Both the position numbers and the translations under genes were made by a program. From assembly GCA_004143945.1 (NCBI GenBank), contig SEHB01000010.1:1-64000 (forward strand): 64,000 nucleotides of DNA. Direction: 5' to 3'. The notes under the pieces are model-generated. The model saw nothing but the letters and a program-made list of their open reading frames with translations. It was not told where the DNA came from and searched no databases. The DNA is from Lysobacteraceae bacterium (lineage in GTDB: Bacteria; Pseudomonadota; Gammaproteobacteria; Xanthomonadales; Rhodanobacteraceae). Below, one piece after another: positions 25,364 through 35,585 of this stretch (positions within the stretch are counted from its first letter, which is position 1; each line of letters begins with the position of its first letter).

Positions 25364-27373
25364 TCAGCCGCCCGATTCGCGGAACACGTACTCGTGCTGT
25401 GCGTCGCGCAGGACGAGCGCGCGCTCGCCCTCCGGCGAGGCGACGACGAACTCGAACCCGTCCTCGCCCGGGGAGATCGTGACGAACGAGACGCTGCCGT
25501 CGTCGTTGCGACGCGAGGCGACCTCGCTGCGCCAGCCGCCGAAGTCGAACCAGGTCGCCTCGCCCTCGCGCGTCACCACGAGCGAACCGAGCTCGGCACT
25601 GCGATAGAGGGAGGCGAGGCGCGCCGCATCGCCGCGCCCGGCGGGTACGACCAAGCGCTTGCGTTCGGCGGCTGCGGTTTCCTTCACGCGGCGTGCGCTC
25701 GCCGCGACGCTCTCGGCGGCTTCCGGCTTGCCGTCGAACAACACCTCGAGCAGGCGCCGCTGCAGCGGCCCGCGCATGTACACACCGGGGTCGGAGTTGG
25801 TCAGGATCACCGCACCGACGCGGTGGTCCGGCAGCCAGAGCATGTCCGAATGGAACCCGAGCATGTCGCCGCCGTGGTGCACGACCGGCACGCCCCAGGT
25901 CGAGTCGACCATGAGGCCCATGCCGTAGCTCGCATCCTGGCCCAGCGCGACCTGCGGCTTGCGCCGCTCGAGCAGGGGTGCGGCATCGATGTAGCGCGTG
26001 CCGTCCGGCAACAGCCCCTCGTCGAGTTCCATCTGCACGTAGCGCAGTACGTCGTGCACGTTGCTCCACGCGGCGCCCGCCGGGCGTGCGGGGAAGATGG
26101 TATGGTTGAGGTCCATGCTCGCGCGCACCGTGCGCGCGTCGACGTCGAGTCCGTGCGGCATCGCGTGGTTGCCGCCGAGCGCCTTCGCGTAGTCGAACGT
26201 GGTCGACGCCATGCCGAGCGGATCGAACACGAGCGCCTGCATCGCCTTGTCGTAGGCGGCGCCGTACTCGAGTTCGGGAAACAGCACGTGGCCGCCCGCG
26301 AAACCGGCCGCCGCTGCCATCGGATTGGAATACTGGAACAGTTCGCCGAATTCGCTGGTCGGCTGCATCGTCGCGAGCGTTTGCAGCACCGACCCGGGCG
26401 TCGCGCCCTCCGATTCGAACAGCCACTCCATGTCCTGGCGCGGCAGGCCGGTGCAGGCGCAGATCAGGTGCTTGACCCGCACCTGGCGCGTCGTCGCCTC
26501 GTCGCCGAGCCGGAACGCGGGCAGGATCGAGGTGACCGGCGTGTCCCAGTCGAAGCGACCTTCGGCGACGAGCCTCGCGAGCATCAGCGTCGTCAGCGCC
26601 TTCGTGTTCGACGCGATCATGAACATCGTTTCGGCGTCTACGGGCTCGGGCTTGCCGAGCTCGCGCACGCCGTAGCCCTTCGCGAGCACGACCTTGCCGT
26701 CCTGCACCACGCCGACCGCCACGCCGGGGACTTCGAGCGTTACCCGCGCTGCCTCGATGAACGTCTCGAGCTCGGCGAGCCGCGCAGCGTCGAGCGCGTG
26801 CGCGCGGCGGCCCGCGAAGGTTTCCCGGCTGTAGCCCTTGGGCAACAGCCGACTGAAGACCAGCGCGACCTGCGCCGCGCGCTTGTCGCCGACCGCGTTC
26901 TCCATGTCGTAGATCGCGACCGTCCAGCGCTCGCCGCGCCGCAACGCCTGCGCGAGCACGCCGCGCTTGTCGTTCGCCGACGTCTCGTAGACGTAGCGCC
27001 GCGACTGCTCCCACCCGTCGCGCGCGGGCAGGTCGCTCGCGAGCTTGAGTGGCCATTTCGCGGCCGGATCATAGGCCTGCCACGCCGCGGCGACCGCGGC
27101 GTCCGCGTCGGCAGCCGCGACATCGACGAGCGCGAGCCGTGATCCGCCTTCGGGTGCCATGAGCACCACCGCGGGCGCGCGCGTTTCGAGCGTCCAGCCG
27201 GCCGGCGCGATGAACGGGTTGCCGTCGACGGTGCGGCTCTGCGTGTCGGCGGCGAGCGCCGTGCCCGCCGCTGCAACCGGCGGCGGGGTGTGGTCCGGAA
27301 CCGGGAGGCGCGTCGCCGGTGCACAGGCACCGAGCGTGAACGCCAGGCAGACAACAATGCCGAGTTGTTGCAT
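25364..27373 (-). CDS. Beta-lactamase-fold serine hydrolase, lipoprotein
   Basis: A 669-residue lipoprotein (LGAC, lipidated Cys17). Residues about 45-185 are an N-terminal region with no recognised family. The class C beta-lactamase/DD-peptidase fold follows, with the nucleophile and lysine in SNTK (Ser255, Lys258), a YSN motif (FQYSNPMAA) and a final HHGGD in place of KTG. An extra domain of about 120 residues closes the chain. Such proteins (EstB-, LACTB- or FmtA-like) are esterases or peptidases; the HGG variant argues against a true beta-lactamase. It is divergent from the sugar dehydrogenase gene. Confidence 0.85.
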   Translation of the reverse strand: MQQLGIVVCLAFTLGACAPATRLPVPDHTPPPVAAAGTALAADTQSRTVDGNPFIAPAGWTLETRAPAVVLMAPEGGSRLALVDVAAADADAAVAAAWQAYDPAAKWPLKLASDLPARDGWEQSRRYVYETSANDKRGVLAQALRRGERWTVAIYDMENAVGDKRAAQVALVFSRLLPKGYSRETFAGRRAHALDAARLAELETFIEAARVTLEVPGVAVGVVQDGKVVLAKGYGVRELGKPEPVDAETMFMIASNTKALTTLMLARLVAEGRFDWDTPVTSILPAFRLGDEATTRQVRVKHLICACTGLPRQDMEWLFESEGATPGSVLQTLATMQPTSEFGELFQYSNPMAAAAGFAGGHVLFPELEYGAAYDKAMQALVFDPLGMASTTFDYAKALGGNHAMPHGLDVDARTVRASMDLNHTIFPARPAGAAWSNVHDVLRYVQMELDEGLLPDGTRYIDAAPLLERRKPQVALGQDASYGMGLMVDSTWGVPVVHHGGDMLGFHSDMLWLPDHRVGAVILTNSDPGVYMRGPLQRRLLEVLFDGKPEAAESVAASARRVKETAAAERKRLVVPAGRGDAARLASLYRSAELGSLVVTREGEATWFDFGGWRSEVASRRNDDGSVSFVTISPGEDGFEFVVASPEGERALVLRDAQHEYVFRESGG

Positions 27374-27553
27374 TTTTCTGTCTCCTCATCGTCACCGGCG
27401 AGGATCGCATGAACGGCGTGCGCGGGTAACGGCATGGCCTCCCCGCCGGTCGCTGAACAGTGGCCGATCGCGGCGCGGCGGCGGCGCCTCGGGCACCGGA
27501 ATCGGGACTATGCTGTGCGCACGCCGACACGCTCGCGCCGCGAGGAGTATCCG

Positions 27554-28894
27554 ATGCGAACGACTTGGTTGGCCCTGTGCGCGCTCGCACTGCCTGCCTC
27601 TCAGGCAGGTGCGCAACCTGCCGATCTCGCGCTCGAGCCCTGGATCACCGGCGTCGGATCGCCGATGACCGTGCGCCATGCGAACGACGGCAGCGGCCGG
27701 CTGTTCGTCGTCGACCGTTACGGACGCATCCGGATCCGTCCGCCCGGCGCCGCGACCAACGTGCTGCCGGGATCCTTCCTCGACATCTCGAGCGGCGCGC
27801 CGCACGGCTTCAGCATGCCCGGCGAAGGCGGCTTCCTCGGCCTCGCGTTCCATCCCGACTACGCGAGCAACCGCTATTTCTACGTGCATTACACGAGCGC
27901 AGACGGCGATGCGACGGTCGTGCGCTACCAGGCACGCGCCGACAACCCGGATGCCGCGGACCCCGCGAGCGCAACGGTGATCCTGCGCGCGGACCAGGAT
28001 TCCGAATACCACCGCGGTGGCGACCTGCAGTTCGGCCTCGACGGCTATCTCTACATCACGCTCGGCGACAGCGGTGGCGGCGACAGCTACGACGGCTGCA
28101 ACCGCGCGCAGACGTTGAACCCCGCGGGCCTTGCGGCCAACGATGGCAACCATCCCCAATGCCCGGCCGATGGCGCATTCACCGCGAGTGGCGGCAATGC
28201 GGATTCGCGCGCGCTGCTCGGCAAGATCCTGCGCATCGATGTCGACGCGACCACGCCTGCGGGTGCGAATGAACTGTGCGCATCCGATGGCGACGGGTCG
28301 GCCGCGTACGCGATCCCCGCGGGGAACCCGTACGCGGGCGGCGCCGGCGGCAGCGGGAACTGCGACGAGATCTGGGCTTACGGCCTGCGCAATCCGTTCC
28401 GCATCGGCATCGACCGCAGCAACGGCGACCTGTTCATCGGCGACGTCGGTGAAAGCGAGATGGAGGAAGTCGACCACCTCGCCGCAGGCAGCGGCGGCGT
28501 CAACTTCGGCTGGGACCGTTGCGAAGGGACCGTGCCGACGCCGGGCGGCGGATGCAGCGGCTACACCGCGCCGATCCTGACCTACACGCACGCGTCCAAC
28601 GGCGGCCCCTGCAGTTCGATCACCGGCGGCACGCGCTATCGCGGCGCGATCACCGGGCTGCAGGGCAAGTACGTGTACGCCGATTACTGCAGCGGCAAGA
28701 TCCACATCGCGACCCAGGGCGCGTCAGGCTGGACCAGCGTGCTGTGGCAAACCGGCCCCGAGCTCAACTACACGGGGTTCGGTGAAGACGAGGACGGCGA
28801 ACTCCACCTCGCGGCGATCAACCAGGACACGGTCTACCGATTCGTGTCGAGCGGCACCGACCCGGACCTCGTGTTCGAGGACGGCTTCGAGTGA
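27554..28894 (+). CDS. Secreted PQQ-type sugar dehydrogenase (YliI/sGDH family) with GFE tag
   Basis: A 446-residue exported six-bladed propeller of the soluble glucose/aldose dehydrogenase family, starting at ATG 27554 with GAGGAG six bases upstream and a signal peptide ending AGA. Recognisable blades include EGGFLGLAFHPDY, the catalytic-type histidine in SEYHRGGDLQFG, LYITLGDSGGGD, GLRNPFRIGID and EEVDHL. With PQQ it would oxidise aldoses in the periplasm or outside the cell; some relatives bind PQQ poorly. The chain ends DLVFEDGFE, the shared tag, and has extra cysteines (CNRAQ, CPADG, CDEIW) that could form disulfides. The delta-60 repeat gene follows after 104 bases. Confidence 0.87.
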   Translation: MRTTWLALCALALPASQAGAQPADLALEPWITGVGSPMTVRHANDGSGRLFVVDRYGRIRIRPPGAATNVLPGSFLDISSGAPHGFSMPGEGGFLGLAFHPDYASNRYFYVHYTSADGDATVVRYQARADNPDAADPASATVILRADQDSEYHRGGDLQFGLDGYLYITLGDSGGGDSYDGCNRAQTLNPAGLAANDGNHPQCPADGAFTASGGNADSRALLGKILRIDVDATTPAGANELCASDGDGSAAYAIPAGNPYAGGAGGSGNCDEIWAYGLRNPFRIGIDRSNGDLFIGDVGESEMEEVDHLAAGSGGVNFGWDRCEGTVPTPGGGCSGYTAPILTYTHASNGGPCSSITGGTRYRGAITGLQGKYVYADYCSGKIHIATQGASGWTSVLWQTGPELNYTGFGEDEDGELHLAAINQDTVYRFVSSGTDPDLVFEDGFE

Positions 28895-28998
28895 CCGGAG
28901 GGCGGGCGGCGGCAGCCGCGCGGCGGACGCGACGCCGGGGATGATCCCTGCGGCACCGAGCCGCCGTATGTGCAGGCAACCCCAAGCCGGAGCCTGCC

Positions 28999-30381
28999 AT
29001 GTCGATCCGATCCGCTTTCCTGCTCGCGCTCGCGATGTCGTGCACGGGGTCCTGCCTCGCCGCCGACGGCGATGCCGACCCGACGTTCGGGACCGATGCG
29101 GAGTTTCCCGGCTACGGCTTCTACATGAATCCGATGGCCATCGGCGAGGTCGACGACGCCGTGGCGGTCGCCGCGGCGGCGGACGGGCGCCTCTATCATT
29201 TCGGCAATTTCGCAGATGGCCAGGGCGGAAACCGCGCCGCGATCTGGCGCCTCGACGCGGACGGCTACTTCGATTTCTCGTTCGGCGAAGGCGGGCTGCG
29301 CACACTGGTTCCGCCCTGCCCCGATGGCTGGCTCACGCATGCGACGCTCGATGCACTCGGTCGCCCACTGCTCGCGTTCAGCGGCTGCGGTGATTTCGAG
29401 ATCTACCGCCTCACGCCCGACGGCCTGCCCGACACCAGCCTGCTCGGCAGCGGGCGCCTGACCATCGCGTTCGACATGGGCGGCAGCAACAATGATCGCC
29501 CGCTGCGCATCGCGAGCACGCAGGCCAACGGCATCCTCGTCGCCGGCGGCATCGCGAATGCCGACACCAGCGACCTCGGGATCGCGCATTTCACGGCAGA
29601 CGGCGGCGCCGCACCCGGATTCGGGAATGCGGGGCGCGTGACCCTGCCGTTCACCTGGAGCGTCACGCGCGTCGGCGTGGTGCACGCGTTCGCGGACGGC
29701 CGCATCGTCGCGGCTGGCGACACCCAGCAGAATCCGTTCGCGATCACCCAGTTCGCAGTGCGCGTGCAGCCCAATGGCGCACCCGACCTCGGCTTCGGCC
29801 ACTCCGCGCCCGGCATCAGCGAAGTCAACCTGCGCACGCTGACCGGATTCGACGGCGGCGCGGCGATCTCGCGCGCCGCGCTGGTCGAGCCCACGGGCAG
29901 CATCGTGCAGGCCGGAATCTTCCACGACGTGACCGACGAAACGGTCGGCTCGCAGATGCTCGTGATGCGCTGGCGCGACGACGGTGAACTCGATACCGCG
30001 CTCGGGCCGTTCGGATACCGCGTCTACGGCCTCGATCTCGGTGGCAGCGGCAACAACGCCGACGGCATCGATGCGATCGCGCGACAGGGCGATGGCAAGT
30101 ACGTGCTCGCGGGCTACAGCTACAACGCGGACAACCGCGCCGAACTCAGCCTGCTGCGCCTGCGCCGCGACTTCAGCCTCGATCCGCAATTCGGGGTCGC
30201 CGGCAGCCTGCACGAACTGGTCGACATCGCGCAGAACGGTTTCCCGTGGATGTCGGCCGGGGAGCTCCTGCTGCGTCCGGGCCGCATCGTCACGAGCCTC
30301 GTGATCGGCACCGGACCCGGCGGCGTCATGAGCCTGCGCGCCGCCGGGAACGACCTCCTGTTCGCCGACACGTTCGACTGA
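28999..30381 (+). CDS. Secreted delta-60 repeat protein with tag variant DTFD
   Basis: A 460-residue protein with a signal peptide ending LAA. It is built from repeats of about 55 residues with the pattern RLxxDGxxDxSFGxGG, typical of the delta-60 repeat family, which probably forms beta-propellers. No catalytic site is seen. The chain ends NDLLFADTFD, the shared tag with Thr in place of the first Gly. It lies downstream of the sugar dehydrogenase gene in the same direction, 104 bases away, and is convergent with the large subtilase gene; a strong hairpin lies between the two. Confidence 0.75.
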   Translation: MSIRSAFLLALAMSCTGSCLAADGDADPTFGTDAEFPGYGFYMNPMAIGEVDDAVAVAAAADGRLYHFGNFADGQGGNRAAIWRLDADGYFDFSFGEGGLRTLVPPCPDGWLTHATLDALGRPLLAFSGCGDFEIYRLTPDGLPDTSLLGSGRLTIAFDMGGSNNDRPLRIASTQANGILVAGGIANADTSDLGIAHFTADGGAAPGFGNAGRVTLPFTWSVTRVGVVHAFADGRIVAAGDTQQNPFAITQFAVRVQPNGAPDLGFGHSAPGISEVNLRTLTGFDGGAAISRAALVEPTGSIVQAGIFHDVTDETVGSQMLVMRWRDDGELDTALGPFGYRVYGLDLGGSGNNADGIDAIARQGDGKYVLAGYSYNADNRAELSLLRLRRDFSLDPQFGVAGSLHELVDIAQNGFPWMSAGELLLRPGRIVTSLVIGTGPGGVMSLRAAGNDLLFADTFD

Positions 30382-30406
30382 GCGACAGTCGGCGCGCAGC
30401 GCGCTG

Positions 30407-30443
30407 CGGACGCGCGGCGGTGCGCAGCACCGGCGCGCGTCCG
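30407..30443. terminator. Bidirectional hairpin between convergent genes
   Basis: A perfect 10-bp stem (CGGACGCGCG at 30407-30416, CGCGCGTCCG at 30434-30443) encloses a second 5-bp stem (GGTGC/GCACC) with a three-base loop. It sits in the 74 bases between two convergent stop codons, where a terminator for both directions is expected. No U-rich tract follows on either strand, so it may not act as a classic intrinsic terminator. Confidence 0.6.
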
Positions 30444-30455
30444 CTGGAAGTGCTG

Positions 30456-33400
30456 TCAGTCGAATCCGTCCGCGAACACCGCGTCGGCGCCGCTGCCGAC
30501 CACGAGCGTCACCGGCATCACGGTGTCGGGTCCGGTTCCGGCGCCGATGCAGATCGACCCGCCCCGCGTTCCCGCCGCGAGCGCACCGGCATCGAGCGCA
30601 GCCGCCAGACTCGACAGACCGTCGCCCGGCGCGCTGCCCGACGCAGGGGATACCGCGAGCCATTCGACCGGCGAGGCCGACGCTCCGCAGGGGTCCGACG
30701 CGAGCAGTTCGAGCTCGAGCACGAGATGCACCCACTCGAACGCGATGTCCGGCAGCGAGACGGGTTCGGGAAGGCCGCAATCGGGCGCGACCCAGTACGC
30801 GGGCGCGGTCTCGCCCTCGCTGTTGCCGCCCGGGTAGGCGCTGGTGCCGTGCGCCGCGCCATCGGGCAGGTACAGTTCGGCGACGAGCACGCGATCGGAG
30901 GGCACCTCGATCGGTGCGTCGAACGCCGCGCGGTAGCGACGCAGCGGCTCGTCCGTGATGGTCGCGCTGGCTTCCGCGAGCAGCGTGAGATTTCCAAGCT
31001 CGAGCGGCCCATCGAGCGTGTGCAGGCGCAGCGTCAGCGCCTGGCTGCCGCTCGACGACGCGGCCGAGTCGATCGCGAACGCGAGCGCCGCTACGCGGCG
31101 CACGTCGCCCGGCAACGCGATGTCCGACGGCGGGAACACGCGCAGGTAGCGGTTCTCGAGCGAGAAGCCGGTGCCCGGATTGAAGCAGCCGAAGCTCATG
31201 TTCGCGACCGGGTCGGGGCTGGTGGTCTGGCTCACCGGCACGGATGTCTGCAGCGCGGGATCGCCACCGATGCGCGCGCTCCACGTGCCCGCGACCGGGC
31301 CGCCGTTGAGCAGGTCGAACGGCTGCTGCAGCGAGCCACCGACAGGCACCACCACGGACAGCGCGGGCGGATCGGGCATCAGGCACGGCGCGAGCAGGCG
31401 CAGGCCGAAATCCGCGTCGGTCGTCGTGCCTGCCGACAGCGCGACCTCGCGCGCATCGGCGAGATGGTCGGGCGCTTCGACCTCGACCTGCAGCGGACCC
31501 TTCGATGCGTCGAACCAGTACGCGTAGCGACCATCGGCATCGGTCCGCGTCGTGACGCTGCCGCCTGCATGCGAGATGCGCACGCTCGCACCCTCGATCG
31601 GCGTCGGCGCGAGGTCGCAGCGCCCGAGGCCGCTGACGACGCCTTCCACCGCGCCGTAGTGCGCGGGTGCAGTCACCGTCATCCGTGCCTGCGCATCGCC
31701 GAATGCCCACGCGTAGGGCGTGTCCTCGGCGACGCGCAGCGGCACCGTGTAGACACCGGGCTGCGCGATGGCGCGCGCATCGAAGTCGACCACGACCTGC
31801 TGCGAGGCGCCGACCGCGAGGCTGCCGTGGTCGGGCTGCATGTCGATCAGCGCGTCCTCGCTCGCCGAGTGGAACACGTGCACCTGGTCGAGCATGATCC
31901 ATCCCCACGGCGGCGCCGCGCGATAGTGGAAGCGCAGCTGCACCGCGGGATCGCCCGCGAACGCGGACAGGTCGACCTCGATCGGCGCGGTCGCACCGTC
32001 CGCGCCTTCCGAGTGCGTGCGCGTCAGCAACGCGGTCCAGCTCGCGCCACCGTCGCGCGTCGCCTCCACGTCGAGGCGCGGCCAGCTGTCGGCGCCATCG
32101 AGCAGCGACAGGAAGAAGCCGAGCGAGGCCGAGTGGCTCGCGGACAGGTCGAACACCGGCGAGACCAGCGAGGTATCGATCGGCGTGCCCTGTTCGCAAT
32201 CGAACAGGTCGATGCCGGCCGCGAGGCCGTCCCCGCCCGCGTGATTCGGAAGGCGTGAAGGACGCGTCCAGGCGCAGCCGCTGCCGTGGTTCACGACGGT
32301 CCATCCGTGCGCGGGAAAGACATCGCCCTCGAAATGCTCCTCGTGCGCGACCGCTTCGAACGAATACACGAGTTCGCGCGTGCCGCTGTTGCTCGCCACG
32401 AGCGTCGCCTGCGCGACCGCGCCGAGTTCGACCGTCGCGGACGGCGTCGCCGGATGCAGGCGCAGGCGACCGGCGGGCAACGCGAGGTCGCGTCGCAGCG
32501 TCGTCGAGGTCGCGCCGCTGACCGCCGACTGCGCATCGCCGTAACCGGCGGGCAGCGGCGCGCCCGGCGTCGCCATCACGCTCGACGCGCTGGCAGGCGC
32601 GTGCAGCGCATAGAAGCCCGCACCGACGCCTGGATCTTCGCTCGCGCGCGTCGTGACGCTCGCGCCGTCGTCGATGCGCACGCGCGCGCCGTCGAGCGGC
32701 AGGCCGGTGTTCGCATCGCGGACCTGGCCGACCACGAGCGCGCCACCCGCTGGCGCACTGCAGCTCATGCGGACCGCGACATCGTCGATCGCCCATCCCG
32801 CGCCGAGCGCGCCCCAGTCGTCGCCGCCGAAGTCGTCGGCGTGGAAGCGGATCAGCACCGAAGGCGCGGCCACCGGCGAGAGGTCGACGGCCTGCGTGGT
32901 CCAACCCGCGTCGTGCGTCGTCGCGGACGGCGCACCGAGGCGCAGCCAGGTCGCGCCGCCATCGACGCTGGCTTCGACGCGCGCGACCTCGCGCCCGTCC
33001 CACGGCGGGGATTCCTGCGTGAGGAAGCTGCGGTAGCTCAACACGGGACGATCGAGCATCGAAAGATCGACTGGCGGCATCACGAGCAGGTCGAAACGCG
33101 CGTCGTTGGCCCAGCCGCCATCGGCGCCGAGCTCGTCATTGGCAGCCGCGAAGCCGCCATGCGCGGGAATCGCGAACCCCGGGCTCGACAGCGCGTCGCT
33201 GTCGCCGAACTGCCAGCCGAGCCCGAGGCTCGAGCGGTTCCACCCGGGCGGCAGTCCGCCGGCTTCGAAGTCCTGTGCGTAGACGGTGCCCGCGTGCGCA
33301 TAGCCGGGCGCATTGCAGGCGACCGCGTCGGCCTCGAGCGCGATATCCTCGTTGCGGCCGCCGTCGAAGTCGCCGAGTTCGATCGAGGTCCCCCGATAGC

Positions 33401-35450
33401 CATCGATGCCCGGAGCGACGTCCAGTCGGTACTGCCCGCCTGCGGGCAAGCGCACCGACCACGCACCGCTCTGCGGATCGCTCCACAGCGGCGCGAGCGG
33501 CGATCCGGCCACGGTGATGCGCGCGTGCAGCGGCCAGCCGGTCTGCGCGTCGCGCACGATGCCGCCGAGCTTGTGCGTCGGCGCGAGCGCGAGCACGACG
33601 TCGAGCGGCGTGGTCTGGCCCGGCCTGACCTGCACGCCGTTCTCGACGTACGCGAGATAGCCGTAGGCAGTCACGCGCACGCCGAGCACGGCGCCCGTCG
33701 CGGGCACGCGGCGCACGTAGCGTCCGTCGGTTGCGGAGGTCGCGTCGGCGGCGGCGCCCGCCGGCAGGAATTCGATGCGCGCGCCCGCGATCGGCGCGCC
33801 GTCGGCACCGCGCACGGTGCCCGCGACGAAACCGCTCGGACCACACGCGTCCGCCGCCGCATCGACTGCGGCAGCCGCGTCGATCTCGCCCCAGCCGGTC
33901 GCATAGTTCGGCACGTTGCCGGGACCCGGCGAGGGCGTGCCGCCACTCGCGTAATCGATCGGCCGCGCGGTCTGCATGATGATCCCGCCGAGCGCGGGAT
34001 AGTCACCGACGAGGCAGGAGCCGGCTTCGAGCATCAAGGCGACGAGACCGCTCACGTGCGGCGTCGACATCGAGGTGCCGGTCATCGCACCGTAGTCCTG
34101 CGGTCCCTCGATCATCGCGGACTCGATCGCGACGCCCGGCGCGATCACCTGCGGCTTGAGCTGCGGATAGCCGCGCGGATCGGGATAGTCGGGCAAGCCC
34201 GGGCTCACCGCGTCGGTCGGGCCCCACAGCGAATGCGGCGCGTAGGCGCCATCGTGGTTGCCACTCGAACCGATCGCGAACGCGCTCGCGAGCGACGCCG
34301 GACTCGACAGCGTCGACAGTCCCGGCGGCTCCGGGAAGCCGCAACTGAAGCTGTTGCCGGCCGCGAACGCCGGGAAGATGCCGGCAGCGACCCAGGCCTC
34401 GACGATGTCGGCATAGAACGGCGAGGCGGTGCCGTCGCAGTCGCGTTCGGACCACGAGTTGTTGACGACCTGCGGGCGGCGATCGGGGTCGGGCGCGCTG
34501 CCGTCGCGGCGCGTCGGCGCGAGCATGAACTCGCCGCAGCGCAGGATCCATTCGCCGGTCGGATCGCCTTCGAGCGCGAAGATGTCGCACGCGATCCAGT
34601 TCGCGTCCGGCGCCATGCCGACGCGCTTGCGCGCCGCCGGATCGGTCGCGTGGTTGTCGCCGACGACGGTCGCGGTGACGTGGGTTGCGTGCGCGTTGTC
34701 GCCTTCATACGGCTCGTCGTGCGCGCCGAGCCAGTTGTAGTCGTGCTCGAACGTGCCGTTGCCGAGGTTGCCGCGGTACTGCCGCACGATCGACTCGTGC
34801 CCGTACATGACGCCACCGTCGAGGATGCCGACGGTGATGCCGCGTCCGGTGGTGCCTTGCGCCCACGCGCGGTCGGCGCCGACCTGCACGATGTTCGGTG
34901 CGATCCCGTCCCCGCGCGACGGCGTCGTCGCGAGCGCCGGCCTGGGCTCGATGCGGTCCACGCGCGGCAGGCTGCGGATGCGCAGCACCTGGTCGGACGC
35001 GGCGATCGCGGACATCGCCGCGAGGTCGCCGTCGCGCACGAGCAGCACGTTCTTGATCCAGAACGGCTCGCTCGCGATGCCGCGGCGCGCGAGTTCGGCG
35101 CGCACGCCGGCCTGGCTGCGCTCCGCCGTACTGCGCAACCGCTCATGCACGTGGCGCCCGCGCGCGCGCCAGTCCATCCCGCGTGCACCGGAAAGGTCCG
35201 CGCGCTCGCGGAACTCGACCACGAAGTCGCGTGACTGGCCCGAGCGGAGGCCGCGCAGCAGCTCAGGTTCGACCTCGGCCGCGCCGGTCGCGTGCGGCAA
35301 CGGCCACGATGGCCGGCCGATCACGCCGACACCGGCCTGCGCGTCGACTGGAGGCGCCAGCACGGCGCTGCACGCGAGCACGACCAGCAACGAGAGGGCA
35401 GCCACGCGCCGGCGCATGTGCGCGCAGGCAGGGATCAGGTCGGAAGTCAT
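30456..35450 (-). CDS. Very large secreted subtilase (S8) with multidomain tail and GFD tag
   Basis: A 1664-residue exported serine protease, starting at 35450 with AGAGG five bases upstream; the signal peptide runs to about residue 38. An I9-type prodomain (residues about 70-170) precedes the S8 catalytic domain (about 185-545): Asp in GILDGG, His in AHATHVTA (Ala where Gly is usual), Asn in FAAGNSF and Ser in GTSMSTPH. The tail has several carboxypeptidase-regulatory-like beta-sandwiches (GTVRGADGAPIAGARI and similar) alternating with jelly-roll segments containing SLGFFLSL-type strands. It ends AVFADGFD. The likely role is extracellular proteolysis, with the tail for substrate or surface binding. 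The regulator gene at 35586-37922 is 135 bases upstream. Confidence 0.9.
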   Translation of the reverse strand: MTSDLIPACAHMRRRVAALSLLVVLACSAVLAPPVDAQAGVGVIGRPSWPLPHATGAAEVEPELLRGLRSGQSRDFVVEFRERADLSGARGMDWRARGRHVHERLRSTAERSQAGVRAELARRGIASEPFWIKNVLLVRDGDLAAMSAIAASDQVLRIRSLPRVDRIEPRPALATTPSRGDGIAPNIVQVGADRAWAQGTTGRGITVGILDGGVMYGHESIVRQYRGNLGNGTFEHDYNWLGAHDEPYEGDNAHATHVTATVVGDNHATDPAARKRVGMAPDANWIACDIFALEGDPTGEWILRCGEFMLAPTRRDGSAPDPDRRPQVVNNSWSERDCDGTASPFYADIVEAWVAAGIFPAFAAGNSFSCGFPEPPGLSTLSSPASLASAFAIGSSGNHDGAYAPHSLWGPTDAVSPGLPDYPDPRGYPQLKPQVIAPGVAIESAMIEGPQDYGAMTGTSMSTPHVSGLVALMLEAGSCLVGDYPALGGIIMQTARPIDYASGGTPSPGPGNVPNYATGWGEIDAAAAVDAAADACGPSGFVAGTVRGADGAPIAGARIEFLPAGAAADATSATDGRYVRRVPATGAVLGVRVTAYGYLAYVENGVQVRPGQTTPLDVVLALAPTHKLGGIVRDAQTGWPLHARITVAGSPLAPLWSDPQSGAWSVRLPAGGQYRLDVAPGIDGYRGTSIELGDFDGGRNEDIALEADAVACNAPGYAHAGTVYAQDFEAGGLPPGWNRSSLGLGWQFGDSDALSSPGFAIPAHGGFAAANDELGADGGWANDARFDLLVMPPVDLSMLDRPVLSYRSFLTQESPPWDGREVARVEASVDGGATWLRLGAPSATTHDAGWTTQAVDLSPVAAPSVLIRFHADDFGGDDWGALGAGWAIDDVAVRMSCSAPAGGALVVGQVRDANTGLPLDGARVRIDDGASVTTRASEDPGVGAGFYALHAPASASSVMATPGAPLPAGYGDAQSAVSGATSTTLRRDLALPAGRLRLHPATPSATVELGAVAQATLVASNSGTRELVYSFEAVAHEEHFEGDVFPAHGWTVVNHGSGCAWTRPSRLPNHAGGDGLAAGIDLFDCEQGTPIDTSLVSPVFDLSASHSASLGFFLSLLDGADSWPRLDVEATRDGGASWTALLTRTHSEGADGATAPIEVDLSAFAGDPAVQLRFHYRAAPPWGWIMLDQVHVFHSASEDALIDMQPDHGSLAVGASQQVVVDFDARAIAQPGVYTVPLRVAEDTPYAWAFGDAQARMTVTAPAHYGAVEGVVSGLGRCDLAPTPIEGASVRISHAGGSVTTRTDADGRYAYWFDASKGPLQVEVEAPDHLADAREVALSAGTTTDADFGLRLLAPCLMPDPPALSVVVPVGGSLQQPFDLLNGGPVAGTWSARIGGDPALQTSVPVSQTTSPDPVANMSFGCFNPGTGFSLENRYLRVFPPSDIALPGDVRRVAALAFAIDSAASSSGSQALTLRLHTLDGPLELGNLTLLAEASATITDEPLRRYRAAFDAPIEVPSDRVLVAELYLPDGAAHGTSAYPGGNSEGETAPAYWVAPDCGLPEPVSLPDIAFEWVHLVLELELLASDPCGASASPVEWLAVSPASGSAPGDGLSSLAAALDAGALAAGTRGGSICIGAGTGPDTVMPVTLVVGSGADAVFADGFD

Positions 35451-35585
35451 GCATGCCTCTGGCGTTCGACAAAGCGACCCGTGATCGTGTCGCAGCGTGC
35501 GTTGTGCCGCATTGGCGCGGGCTTCGGTTTTCCTTAATTGCGCCTTACAGCGCGCCGGCGAGGCCGCGCATCGGCGCGTGCGCGG

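Noticed and set aside
25364-27373. A beta-lactamase resistance gene
   Set aside because: The C-terminal motif is HGG, not KTG, and extra domains flank the fold, which fits esterase/peptidase relatives.
28834-33003. A 1389-residue open frame on the minus strand, and similarly long frames opposite or overlapping known genes (986-2827, 24117-27056, 32286-35234)
   Set aside because: They are antisense or out-of-frame shadows in very G+C-rich DNA, are dominated by Arg/Ala/Gly/Pro, lack any domain, and overlap well-supported genes.
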